From contig CAUGYD010000002.1 of the NCBI GenBank assembly GCA_959603585.1, forward strand, positions 1-64,000: 64,000 nucleotides of DNA, written 5' to 3'. The notes below the pieces were generated by a model that was not told the DNA's origin, searched no databases, and saw only the letters and a program-made list of their open reading frames with translations. Position 1 is the stretch's first letter. Each line of letters starts with the position of its first letter. Positions 53,102 through 60,828 of the stretch are shown here, piece by piece. The DNA is from Scatosoma sp900555925. GTDB lineage: Bacteria > Bacillota > Clostridia > Christensenellales > Borkfalkiaceae. Both the position numbers and the translations under genes were made by a program.

Positions 53102-54102
53102 CAGAAGATCACCCCCTCGCCGTTGATCTTTTTCGTGACCCAGTTGGACGCGCAGATGAGGATGACGCCGATCACCGACTGGAACAGTCCGATGGCGGTG
53201 GCATACGAATACTGCATGTTGTTGATGCCGTATTTAAGGACATAGGTGCTCAACACCTCCGTGCGCGACAGGTTCATCTGCGTCTGCCACAGCAGCATGG
53301 TTGCCGAGTCGTTGCCCAAAATGCCCGACAGCGAAGTAACGAGGTTCAACGTGACGATGGGCATGACCGTAGGCAGCGTAATGTACCACGCCTTTTGGAA
53401 ACGGTTCACCCCGTCGAGCGCGGCGGCGTCGTACAATTCCACGTCGACGCCCGTGATCGCCGCCAGATAAATGATCGAACCCCACCCCGAACTTTTAATA
53501 ACGTTTGAGAGGATCATGATCGCCCAACTGTACTGCGGAGACGCCTTGAAGTTGATGCGTTCTCCTCCGAACGCCTCGATCAGCACGTTGATCACCCCAA
53601 CGCCGCCGCCGTAGCCGTCGTCGAGCATCGCCCAGACGATGCCGACGTATACGACGATCGAAAGGAAGTGCGGCAAAAACATAAAAAACTGGATGCCCTT
53701 CGAAAGCCGCGCGTGCTTCATTTCGCTGAACATCAGCGCGAGGATCACGGGAAGCGGCAGCGTAACGGCAAGATTCAGGACATTGAATCCCAGCGTATTG
53801 ATGATGACGTTCCAAAAATCGATATCGGTGACGAAGCGGTAAAAATTGAATAAACCGTTCATCTGCGCCCAATCGCCGCCGAACATCGCCCCGAACAGAT
53901 CGAGCGTGTTGTCCGCGTCCTTAAACGCGAGAATGATACCGAACATCGGCACATACGAAAATACGGCGAGAAAAAGCAGACCCGCCATCGCCATGATAAA
54001 AACTTCGACATTGTTGCGGTGCCATTTTTTTCTTTTCGGCGCCGCACTCTTTCCTCCGCCCGAGGGTGCTTCGGAAAATTCTTTTGCTATGGCTTCTGCC
54101 AT
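53101..54102 (-). CDS. ABC sugar importer permease, LplB type
   Basis: 333 aa with a polar N-terminal 30 residues and six membrane helices. Coupling motif YDAAALDGVNRFQKAWYITLPTVMP is near residues 224-248. The LplB-type start FSYVPMFGIILAFKDADN after the first helix is characteristic. GGGAGGGG precedes the ATG. First gene of the importer trio, 74 bp after the surface protein gene at 54177. Confidence 0.92.
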   Translation of the reverse strand: MAEAIAKEFSEAPSGGGKSAAPKRKKWHRNNVEVFIMAMAGLLFLAVFSYVPMFGIILAFKDADNTLDLFGAMFGGDWAQMNGLFNFYRFVTDIDFWNVIINTLGFNVLNLAVTLPLPVILALMFSEMKHARLSKGIQFFMFLPHFLSIVVYVGIVWAMLDDGYGGGVGVINVLIEAFGGERINFKASPQYSWAIMILSNVIKSSGWGSIIYLAAITGVDVELYDAAALDGVNRFQKAWYITLPTVMPIVTLNLVTSLSGILGNDSATMLLWQTQMNLSRTEVLSTYVLKYGINNMQYSYATAIGLFQSVIGVILICASNWVTKKINGEGVIF

Positions 54103-54176
54103 TCGTTCCCCTCCCTTTTCTGCCGATTTATCGGCGGGCGGTACCCGTGCGGATACCGCCCGCCTTGCTCATTTGC

Positions 54177-56081
54177 TTATTTCACCTTTTTGCGCAGTAC
54201 CAATACCGCTCCCGCGGCAAGGACCAGCACGCCCGCCGCAATGCCGAAAGACATGCCCGCGACCGACCCGCTGCAGCCGCCTTTGCCGCCGTCGTCCGTT
54301 CCGCCCTGATTTTCATCGCCGCCGGGATCTTTATCGCCGTCCTGATTCCCGCCGTCCTGATTTCCGTCGTCCGGGTCAGACGTGCTCATCTGCGCGCCGC
54401 AGTAATCGCATTTGCCGTCGTTATTTTCGTCGGCATGCGGCATATTCACTTCCGCGCCGCACCAGTCGCATTCATGGTCTTTGTCGGCGTCCGTGTGCGA
54501 GCAGGGAACATCCGCGTCGCACCAGTCACACTTTTGGTCGTGATCTTCATCGACGTGTTCGGCGCAGGGTACAGACGCTGCGCAATAATCGCAGAGCTGG
54601 TCGTGGTTGGCGTCGGCGTGTTCGTTGCAGACGAACGCCTGTACGTTTTTGATCGTCATCGCGTCGCCTTCCGCAAAGGAACTGTTCACGAAAATGAGAT
54701 GCATCTCGGCGATCTGCCCTCCGAAATTTTCAACGTCGGTCAGGAGCTTGCCGTCCAGTTCAAATGCGCCGAACGGAATGTACATTTTCCCTTGCACGCC
54801 CTGCGGGATCCAATTCGCTCCTTTTTGCAATTCTTTATTGAGAATGACCGTGCCGTTTTCTAAAACATAGGATGCGTTCACCGTGTTCCCGAATGCTTTG
54901 TAAATATCATTCGGCGCGAGCTTGATCGCCACGTCGATTTCGATATACTGCGATTCTAATCCCGTAGTATCGAGTTCCAGGCAAATGCCGCTGTAACTGC
55001 TGATATCCGTATACGTTGCAGGAGCCGTTCCTTCGGCGGATTCAAACATCTGCGCCCATACATCGCTGCCCGTCTTTACCTTATGGATATCCCAAACGGA
55101 AGGGTCATCGGAAGTGGCGGCGCGCTCTTCTTCATACGTTGCCGACGCCTTTTCCAGCGCTCCCGTAGCAATAAGTTCGGCATAACTATGCGCGTCCGCC
55201 TGATTCGGCTGCGGGCCGTAATACCATTGCGCGTTCGTAAGCGCGCCGATGGCTGCCAGATTTTTTGTTTCCGTTACCTGCTGCGCCGCGGCGGGATCAA
55301 AAGCCTCCGTACGCTCGCCTTCCGCATCAACCAACGTCACTTTGCCAGTCTGGATAGTCTTCGCATCCCATGCGTGATAGCGGACGAACATCGCGCCGAC
55401 ATCCGTCCAATCGAATGCAGGATCGCTCAATGTGTATGTATCGATTTCCCCCGTGTTGTTCTGGTTGTCGCTAACCTTTTGCACTTTGGGCTGCACTTTC
55501 AGCTCGCCCCGCATATTGCCGATAAACGCGCCTTGCCAGGCGTTGGAAGCGTCGACATAATCGGTTGTTTCCATGTCGGCGCCCGCCTCGCCCGCTCCGA
55601 AACGGGTACCGTCAAAACAGACTGTATCCTTATTCCCCTTAATGGCATCTCCGTTCAGCATCGCATAGCGCCCCGAGCCGTCAACAAAGCCCGCTATGAT
55701 CCAAGTAGCGTTCTGCGAAATGCCCCATACTTCCAAATTGACGGTTTCGTATTGCGCAAGGTCGACGCCCTCTCCGTTTTCCGAAAGCCCCATGTAAACA
55801 GAAGCATACCCCCACCAATTGCTGTCCGCCTGCCCATAATAGGATTCGGCGTTCGTCCAGCGGATGCCGTTAAAATAATTGAAGTCCGTATACGTCAAAC
55901 CGTTGTCCGCCAAACTTTTTTTGACATCTGCAGTCAGATAATAATTGACCGGCTGTTTTGCCGCATCTTCCTGCCCCTGCGTCTCCGCGAATACGGGCAC
56001 AGCGAAAAGAAGCCCCAAGATGAGCGCCAGCGCCAATATAAGCGCCGCCACCGCGCAGCCTGCTCTTTTCATTGTTCTCAT
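54177..56081 (-). CDS. Anchored surface protein with four dockerin-like CDxC repeats
   Basis: 634 aa. Signal peptide (VAALILALALILGLLFAVP), then a beta-rich region of about 470 residues with carbohydrate-binding character (GICLELDTTGLESQYIEIDV, MYIPFGAFELDGKLLTDVENFG). Four repeats follow, HADANHDQLCDYC, HVDEDHDQKCDWC, HTDADKDHECDWC and HADENNDGKCDYC. A Gly/Asp spacer and a C-terminal helix with RKKVK end the protein. GGGAGGA precedes the ATG. First gene of the block, behind a strong promoter with a homopolymeric spacer. Not homologous in its ligand domain to paralogs A and B. Confidence 0.7.
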   Translation of the reverse strand: MRTMKRAGCAVAALILALALILGLLFAVPVFAETQGQEDAAKQPVNYYLTADVKKSLADNGLTYTDFNYFNGIRWTNAESYYGQADSNWWGYASVYMGLSENGEGVDLAQYETVNLEVWGISQNATWIIAGFVDGSGRYAMLNGDAIKGNKDTVCFDGTRFGAGEAGADMETTDYVDASNAWQGAFIGNMRGELKVQPKVQKVSDNQNNTGEIDTYTLSDPAFDWTDVGAMFVRYHAWDAKTIQTGKVTLVDAEGERTEAFDPAAAQQVTETKNLAAIGALTNAQWYYGPQPNQADAHSYAELIATGALEKASATYEEERAATSDDPSVWDIHKVKTGSDVWAQMFESAEGTAPATYTDISSYSGICLELDTTGLESQYIEIDVAIKLAPNDIYKAFGNTVNASYVLENGTVILNKELQKGANWIPQGVQGKMYIPFGAFELDGKLLTDVENFGGQIAEMHLIFVNSSFAEGDAMTIKNVQAFVCNEHADANHDQLCDYCAASVPCAEHVDEDHDQKCDWCDADVPCSHTDADKDHECDWCGAEVNMPHADENNDGKCDYCGAQMSTSDPDDGNQDGGNQDGDKDPGGDENQGGTDDGGKGGCSGSVAGMSFGIAAGVLVLAAGAVLVLRKKVK

Positions 56082-56161
56082 TTTTGTTCCTCCCTACATG
56101 ATAAATTTTTACCTTTGCGGATCGTATGCCCATAGACTATTTCCTCGCAAGAGGCAACTCT

Positions 56162-56190
56162 ATTATACCCCCCCCTCCGAGTCTTGTCAA
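56162..56190 (-). promoter_or_regulatory. Consensus promoter with homopolymeric G tract in spacer
   Basis: On the minus strand TTGACA, 17 bases, TATAAT, where the spacer ends in eight G next to the -10 box (plus-strand C at 56168-56175). It lies about 80 bases before the surface-protein start and drives the block at 56081 and below. A one-base slip would change the spacer to 16 or 18. Confidence 0.75.
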
Positions 56191-56357
56191 TACTAAAGCG
56201 AAAACACCTCCGAATTTTGATATAATAAAATACGATTTTTGACAAAACCGCAGCCCGCGTTGTTGCACGCAAAACAAACTTGTTACCGGCTTTTTGTCTG
56301 CCATATCGGTCAAATGAAAATCGTACAGGCTTACCGCGATTTTGTTTTCACAACGAC

Positions 56358-56387
56358 AAAAGGCAGGCTTGCTTACGGCAAGCCTGC
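56358..56387. terminator. Hairpin, possible bidirectional terminator
   Basis: GCAGGCTTGC and GCAAGCCTGC pair perfectly around TTACG. On the minus strand CTTTTG follows, on the plus strand TCTGTTATTTTC. It separates the AT-rich island on the right from the surface-protein block. Confidence 0.5.
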
Positions 56388-56532
56388 TCTGTTATTTTCT
56401 CAATATATTTATAACGGGTACTTCTTTTCAATTTCGTAGTTTAAGCCGTTCTTTTCTGGAAGGGTGTCGAAATTTGATATAGTTTTGATTGGACTGTTTC
56501 GTTCGACATCCTTTTTCTATTATAAAGCATTC

Positions 56533-56587
56533 AGAGGATTTTCGCAAGCAAACATATAGGTTTGAACTTGCAAAAATCCTCTTTTTT
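56533..56587 (+). terminator. Long perfect hairpin followed by six T
   Basis: AGAGGATTTTCGCAAG pairs with CTTGCAAAAATCCTCT (one mismatch), with an inner stem CAAAC/GTTTG, then TTTTTT on the plus strand. No plus-strand gene ends upstream, so it may end a short RNA, or be a structured boundary element. The promoter of the small ORF overlaps its right arm. Confidence 0.55.
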
Positions 56588-56595
56588 GATATAAT
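56568..56595 (+). promoter_or_regulatory. Promoter of 30-codon ORF
   Basis: TTGCAA, 16 bases, TATAAT on the plus strand. The -35 box lies within the right arm of the hairpin, so folding in single-stranded form or read-through RNA could interfere with it. Confidence 0.4.
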
Positions 56596-56617
56596 GTTCC
56601 CACCGAGGAGCCATATC

Positions 56618-56710
56618 ATGAACATAGATGCAATTTCAACTAAAAAAGAATATTCGGAAAGATTCAAGAAAAACATCCTTTTCCTTTTAACTACTTATGT
56701 ATATCGTTAA
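56618..56710 (+). CDS. Very short ORF, possibly a truncated gene start
   Basis: 30 codons, MNIDAISTKKEYSERFKKN to TTYVYR and TAA. GAGGAG seven bases upstream and a plausible promoter make it expressible. The basic, helical start looks like the beginning of a larger protein cut by recombination; the stop overlaps the end of the HExxH gene on the other strand by 4 bp. No family recognised. Confidence 0.35.
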   Translation: MNIDAISTKKEYSERFKKNILFLLTTYVYR

Positions 56711-57273
56711 TTGCTTTTAGGATATTTATTGTCAGCAAAGTGTTTCAGCCACATCTGTACGACTTTGACAAACGGCGTTTGTTCAACTAAAAACTTTGGC
56801 GGAATAATATACCCTACATTTCCGTACTTATAGTGCATTACTGCATAAGAAAAAGAGAAGGCATCGAATTCTATGGATTGGCTATAATACAATTCAATGT
56901 TGTCCGTAGCTCTGACATAATTACTAAATTCGTTTGCCCATTGTTTCGCTTGTGGTATTGCTAATTTAGGAGGATCATTATAGTGAATGTCCTGTATGCA
57001 GAAACGTTGAAATAAGTGCCTTATCTCATGCAATATAAAGTATTCAATCATCAAAGGCTGGTTAAGTTCTTCATACGCCTTGACCACTGCTTTAATATTT
57101 ATTTGTATATTGAAGTCTTTATCACAAAAAGCAACCACCGCGACATTATCGTTATGAAAGAAACTCCAATGAACTTCATTTTCAAATTGATAAAACGGTT
57201 TGTTACCGTTAATTATCTCTTGAATAACAGAATGATATTTAGTTTTTAGACTTTCTAAAGTGTTCGGGTTCAT
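56707..57273 (-). CDS. HExxH putative metallopeptidase, cassette 1
   Basis: 188 aa. The zincin motif HEIRH lies in YFILHEIRHLFQRF near residue 82, preceded by a helical dimer-like region and followed by EFDAFSFSYAVMHYKYG near 138, which may give the third zinc ligand. Overall shape recalls short ImmA/IrrE- or Zn-peptidase domains without a DNA-binding part. It is the last gene of a five-gene operon, 16 bp after the DUF3791 gene. Paralog at 60829-61449. A protease that acts on a partner protein is the likeliest role; unproven. Confidence 0.65.
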   Translation of the reverse strand: MNPNTLESLKTKYHSVIQEIINGNKPFYQFENEVHWSFFHNDNVAVVAFCDKDFNIQINIKAVVKAYEELNQPLMIEYFILHEIRHLFQRFCIQDIHYNDPPKLAIPQAKQWANEFSNYVRATDNIELYYSQSIEFDAFSFSYAVMHYKYGNVGYIIPPKFLVEQTPFVKVVQMWLKHFADNKYPKSN

Positions 57274-57289
57274 GATTCCACCCTATTTG

Positions 57290-57496
57290 CTAAACAGCTT
57301 GCCTTGATGCAATATACAAATCAATATCATTCACGATATATTTGGGGCCGGTCGTATGCAATGCCTCATAGAACGACTCAATGTATTCGCACACGGAATA
57401 CTTATTAAAGAGTTCTATAACGGCTTTACCGGTCAGCTTTTTGTGCCGCCTGTATTCTTCTATGCAAAAGACAATAAAAGGCATCTCTTTACTCAT
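57290..57496 (-). CDS. DUF3791-family small protein, cassette 1
   Basis: 68 aa matching the DUF3791 pattern: FCIEEYRRHKKLTGKAVIELFNKYSVCEYI then FYEALHTTGPKYIVNDIDLYI. Members commonly stand beside DUF3990 genes and have been regarded as antitoxin-like, but biochemistry is lacking as far as I know. It overlaps the preceding gene by ATGA. Near-identical copy at 61511-61717. Confidence 0.75.
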   Translation of the reverse strand: MSKEMPFIVFCIEEYRRHKKLTGKAVIELFNKYSVCEYIESFYEALHTTGPKYIVNDIDLYIASRQAV

Positions 57497-57744
57497 ACCA
57501 ACAATCCCTCCTCCGGCAACTCTATTTTACCTGTTTCTCTTTCCGCTTTCCATATATGATAAATCGCTAAGGGGCTGTAATGCCATACCTTTGTTTCTTC
57601 TTTCTCAAGCAAAGCATACGTTTCCGATTGATAGAACACATTGATTGCCTCTACATCGCTCAAATGTTCTTCTCGCACAATTATATCAACTACTTGCGGA
57701 ACTATCGCCAAACTTAACAACGCAGAAAACTTTTCTTCATTCAT
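57493..57744 (-). CDS. Small protein of DUF3990/DUF3791 cassette, cassette 1
   Basis: 83 aa, helical and acidic: LAIVPQVVDIIVREEHLSDVEAINVFYQSETYALLEKEETKVWHYSPLAIYHIW. Similar proteins usually precede DUF3791 genes in clostridial genomes. It overlaps its neighbours on both sides by ATGA. Probably part of a complex with the two flanking products; function unknown. Confidence 0.65.
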   Translation of the reverse strand: MNEEKFSALLSLAIVPQVVDIIVREEHLSDVEAINVFYQSETYALLEKEETKVWHYSPLAIYHIWKAERETGKIELPEEGLLV

Positions 57745-58226
57745 TTTTGTTGCACTTCCTCCCAGCCTATAAATTTCAAATACCCCAAAGCCTTTTCTGT
57801 CGCAAATACATATTGATCATACAATTTCTTTATTTTCAAAGCAGCAAGCGTCTGTTCTTTCGTATATAATCCCGTCAAATAAAGTTGCAACGATTGAAAC
57901 ACATCATCGTTTGCTACTGCACCGATTATCAAATCGTACTTTTTACCTTTGTATAGACCGTTTCGATTGTCCGCAACGAAATCAAGCCATTCTTCATCTG
58001 CTCCTTTGAATTGCTTTACCGACAAGACTGAAAATACAGTCTCATCAATCTCATAGATATTTACTATTGCATTTCCGCCACGACGCACAAATACCTTTCC
58101 TGCAAAATTTTCTGCTTGCGCCTTATTTGTAGTGGTATAAAATCCAAAACCAAAATCAAGAAACCGATTTTGGACAATGAGCGCAGGCTTTTCTACCTTT
58201 ACATTACTGCCGTGATAGATTCTCAT
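57741..58226 (-). CDS. DUF3990 protein, ADP-ribosyltransferase fold, cassette 1
   Basis: 161 aa with the DUF3990 signature YHGSNVKVEKP near residue 4 and DFGFGFYTTTNKAQAENFA near residue 24-42. These correspond to the NAD-binding H-[GS] and Y-x-T/S segments of the ART superfamily. WLDFVADNRNGLYKGKKYDLIIGAVANDDVF follows in the middle. ART-fold proteins transfer ADP-ribose from NAD to protein, RNA or DNA, and many are toxins. Overlapped on both sides by ATGA. Near-identical copy at 61962-62447. Confidence 0.78.
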   Translation of the reverse strand: MRIYHGSNVKVEKPALIVQNRFLDFGFGFYTTTNKAQAENFAGKVFVRRGGNAIVNIYEIDETVFSVLSVKQFKGADEEWLDFVADNRNGLYKGKKYDLIIGAVANDDVFQSLQLYLTGLYTKEQTLAALKIKKLYDQYVFATEKALGYLKFIGWEEVQQK

Positions 58227-58522
58227 ATTTTTACCTCTAATCTCGCTATCTTTTTATTTTCTGCTTTTAGATCCTTAATAAGTTTTTCTACGACCTTTCG
58301 CCTATCGAGTTTTTCTTCCGTCTCAGCAAGAACATTTTTATCTTTCCCCAAATACGAAGTACAGATCTTTTCCCCGTTTCTAAACCGCAAATAAAAATAT
58401 GTGCGCCCGTTTTGTACTTTCGGTATTATTTTCCCTTTCGGCAATTTAGAAAGTTCTTCCTCATACATACCGAGTAAAATCTCGTTTCGCTGTCTTTCTT
58501 TTTTTAATACAGTTTCAATCAT
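58223..58522 (-). CDS. Small basic protein, first gene of cassette 1
   Basis: 99 aa with two helical stretches around a short beta region: ELSKLPKGKIIPKVQNGRTYFYLRFRNGEKICTSYLGKD. The LPKG and YFYLRFRxGxK pattern resembles DUF6788-type proteins of mobile elements. The C-terminal 45 residues are a Lys/Glu-rich coiled coil. It starts 19 bases after the -10 box with AAGGAG. Possibly a nucleic-acid-binding regulator of the operon. Confidence 0.6.
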   Translation of the reverse strand: MIETVLKKERQRNEILLGMYEEELSKLPKGKIIPKVQNGRTYFYLRFRNGEKICTSYLGKDKNVLAETEEKLDRRKVVEKLIKDLKAENKKIARLEVKI

Positions 58523-58541
58523 ACTCGCTCCTTATATATTT

Positions 58542-58570
58542 ATTATACCCTACATTCAACAAAATGTCAA
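58542..58570 (-). promoter_or_regulatory. Consensus promoter of cassette 1
   Basis: TTGACA, 17 bases, TATAAT on the minus strand, with AAGGAG before the first ATG. The sequence from -35 to start is almost the same as in cassette 2. Confidence 0.85.
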
Positions 58571-58670
58571 TACTTAATGTGTAGTAAATTTTGTCTTTCT
58601 AATAAAAATAATAATGTATGTTTATATGCCCTTAAAGTTGCCCTAAATTTTGCAAAAATTAAAAAATTTA

Positions 58671-58711
58671 AGCCTAAAAAATGCAAAATTAGCGCATTTT
58701 TTAGGCTTTTT
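58671..58711. terminator. Bidirectional terminator-like hairpin
   Basis: AGCCTAAAAAATGC pairs perfectly with GCATTTTTTAGGCT around an 9-nt loop, with T-runs on the plus side. It lies upstream of the cassette 1 promoter and could insulate it. Confidence 0.6.
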
Positions 58712-58765
58712 ATCCGTTTTTTATGAAATTTTGCGATTTCTTAATAATCGCGTCTCCCCTGCCAT

Positions 58766-58805
58766 AGCCTTCTAATCACAATATATTGTGGTTGGAAGGC
58801 TTTTT
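58766..58805 (+). terminator. Terminator-like hairpin
   Basis: AGCCTTCnAAnCACAATA pairs with TATTGTGGTTGGAAGGCT, followed by TTTTT on the plus strand. No complete plus-strand gene precedes it. Confidence 0.55.
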
Positions 58806-58834
58806 CTATACAACATATTGATGTGGTTTGCGAA

Positions 58835-58870
58835 GTGTCCACTAAAGTGTCCACTGAGGTGTCCACCAAC
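58835..58870. repeat. Triple 12-bp tandem repeat
   Basis: GTGTCCACTAAA, GTGTCCACTGAG, GTGTCCACCAAC. Three units sharing GTGTCCAC with a period of four codons; in minus-strand frame they give VDTS VDTL VDTS. Too short for a CRISPR; may be a remnant coding tail. Confidence 0.6.
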
Positions 58871-59146
58871 AGCCTGAAAAACCGGACTTTTCAACACTAT
58901 TTATCTCTAACCAAAAAATTTTTTTTGACACGTTTTACCTGCGCTGTTTTTGCGTTTCTTTAATGCAAAGTCTTTAAGGTTTGTAAAGTATGAATATTCA
59001 TTGCGTTTTGTATATTCCTTTTCAACGCCTTATTTCTTTTATTTTATATCAACCGTAAAAAAAAGTCAATCAATAGTCTTTCATCAATATTATCTTTATT
59101 ATAAAAAGAGCAAGCGAGATGCTTGCCCTTTTACATTTCTACTCCC

Positions 59147-60310
59147 TCATCGATGGATTCGAGTATTGTACTCCAACGAAACATAATCCGATAAAGTCTT
59201 TCGATAGCCCTCTTTATCTCCCGTCTTTTCATAAACTATCATTAACCGTTCCCGACAATGTTCTGTCGAAACACCCTTCCCGAACGGCATGGCAAGACAT
59301 TCGAGCAGCAAACTTTCCGCTTCTTTATATTGTTGTTTTTGGAGCTTTTCTTCTATACAGTCGGATTGCACTTCCGCATACGACCAATACTTTTGCCGGA
59401 ATTGCTCAAAGGTTTGTTCCGATACATTCGATTTCCGCATCAGGTCGATTTTTTGTTTCAGATAATAACCGAGTTTATAGTCGATTAAATCTGTTTCATT
59501 GCAAACTTCTGCAATGCGATTTTCTATGTACTGCATTTTCCGTTCATAGTATTCCAGCTTGTCAAAGTTATTAAATAGAAAATGCTTGGCTTGTTCTTTT
59601 AAGTACCATTCTTGATCGGGGGCTTTATATTTTAGCAACTGTTTGAAAACATATTGTTCCGATCCGGCATCTTGCAAAGCCTGTTTCCATATTTCCAAAC
59701 CGACCTCGCAAATCATTCCCGTTCCGCCGTCAGAATCGTCCATATCGGTCGCACAGAACTTTCTCAATACAAAAAATGAGTAATCGAACGCTTCTTTATA
59801 TCTTCCGTCTCTCAAATAAATTCCGGCGTTTGTTTCCATTGTTTCGCTCACTTGCATCGCGCACTCATAAGCGTATCTATATTCGATGTATCCCTGCCGC
59901 TTATAATGCGCTATGATTTTTTTGATTTCATCTTTCAGGGTTGCCACATCCACTGGCAATACGGGAATTGCTTCAATACTTTTTTCTGTTTTTGACTTTT
60001 GGCTTCCCTTCGGCTTATTTACCGATTGTCTTTTTGAATATACGGCGGGAACATCTCCGCAATATTCCCGATATAATACGGCAGCCATATGTTTGCAATA
60101 TTCGCCGTTTTCTGTATACGGACAACTGCATTGCATATCGATAATGCTGCCGTCCCGATCAAATTCCACAGAAACAGAATACTCCTCGGTTCCTATAACC
60201 GTCGCTGTACGCTTTCTTCCGTCCGCTTGGAAATCTATTACTTTTCCTTTCCAATAATATCCCTCGCCCCGCTTTAAGATATTCTCATCAAAATATTTTT
60301 CCCATTCCAT
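59147..60310 (-). CDS. SWIM zinc-finger protein
   Basis: 387 aa. The SWIM motif CSCPYTENGEYCKHMAAVLY lies at residues 61-80 (Cys-x-Cys, then Cys-x-His). After a basic linker the C-terminal 250 residues are helical, with TPR-like pairs (YKEAFDYSFFVLRKF, QQYKEAESLLLECLAMPF). SWIM proteins bind nucleic acid or protein partners; in bacteria they often sit near SNF2 helicases, which are absent here. It lies alone between the two cassettes. No clear ribosome site before the ATG. Confidence 0.8.
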   Translation of the reverse strand: MEWEKYFDENILKRGEGYYWKGKVIDFQADGRKRTATVIGTEEYSVSVEFDRDGSIIDMQCSCPYTENGEYCKHMAAVLYREYCGDVPAVYSKRQSVNKPKGSQKSKTEKSIEAIPVLPVDVATLKDEIKKIIAHYKRQGYIEYRYAYECAMQVSETMETNAGIYLRDGRYKEAFDYSFFVLRKFCATDMDDSDGGTGMICEVGLEIWKQALQDAGSEQYVFKQLLKYKAPDQEWYLKEQAKHFLFNNFDKLEYYERKMQYIENRIAEVCNETDLIDYKLGYYLKQKIDLMRKSNVSEQTFEQFRQKYWSYAEVQSDCIEEKLQKQQYKEAESLLLECLAMPFGKGVSTEHCRERLMIVYEKTGDKEGYRKTLSDYVSLEYNTRIHR

Positions 60311-60350
60311 ATCGTTACCGTATATTACCCTTGTATTTCAGAACAATAAC

Positions 60351-60557
60351 CTATTTTTGATTTGAAACGTTCTTAATCTCCGAAAGTTCAATATAATCTA
60401 AATCAGGCGTTGTTTTAGAACAACGCCTTAAATATTCATGTCCGCCATCCATAGCACAACTCTTACAGGAGCAAAATTTAAAATCGTGAACGTGAGTCGA
60501 TTCAATTATATCTCCGCAATGCTTACACTGTATTGCATTTCTGATAATCTTTTCCAT
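60351..60557 (-). CDS. Small zinc-ribbon protein (DUF7695-like)
   Basis: 68 aa with CKHCGDIIES, FCSCKSCAMDGGHEYLRRC: four to six Cys suited to one or two zinc sites. Such proteins are common as orphan genes in clostridial accessory regions. It lies 40 bp upstream of the SWIM gene and may be cotranscribed with it. Function unknown. Confidence 0.65.
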   Translation of the reverse strand: MEKIIRNAIQCKHCGDIIESTHVHDFKFCSCKSCAMDGGHEYLRRCSKTTPDLDYIELSEIKNVSNQK

Positions 60558-60574
60558 TATTCAAACCCCGCTAA

Positions 60575-60751
60575 AATTACCAATATGTTAAATTTGATGA
60601 GGCAAAGCACTTGATACTTACAACGGGCAAATCTTTTATTTATATTTCTAACGCGCTATGCCTTTCTTCACAAAGTTATTTTCAAGCGTTTTTCAAAAAA
60701 TTCGTCGGCTATATGCCAAAAGAATTTAAGAAAAAAAAGTTTAACGTATAG
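60575..60751 (+). pseudogene. AraC-family regulator, C-terminal remnant
   Basis: A 58-codon frame without start. KFDEAKHLILTTGKSFIYIS is followed by LSSQSYFQAFFKKFVGYMPKEFKKK and TAG. It corresponds to the second helix-turn-helix and end of an AraC protein; the sensor domain and first HTH are gone. It lies just beyond cassette 2 and probably marks the insertion or deletion that shaped this island. Confidence 0.7.
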
Positions 60752-60828
60752 AATGTTTATTGAATACTCAAAAACATACAGAAAGTTTGTCGATTGATTT
60801 ACATCAAACGGCACGGTAAATAGCCATC

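Larger units (their letters stand above)
58571..59146. other. Intergenic region with hairpins and a short tandem repeat
   Basis: 576 bp with no convincing gene. It holds two terminator-like hairpins and a 12-bp triple repeat listed separately. Minus-strand frames near 58745-58870 (VDTSVDTLVDTSQ, IEKAFQPQYIV) resemble tails of phage-type genes and may be remnants. Confidence 0.4.

Noticed and set aside
58720..58800. Possible tRNA or integrase attachment site near the GGGGAGACGCG stretch
   Set aside because: No cloverleaf can be folded and no tRNA-specific boxes are present.
58835..58870. Triple GTGTCCAC repeat as a mini CRISPR or iteron array
   Set aside because: Units are contiguous 12-mers without spacers and fit a four-codon periodicity; no cas or rep gene is near.
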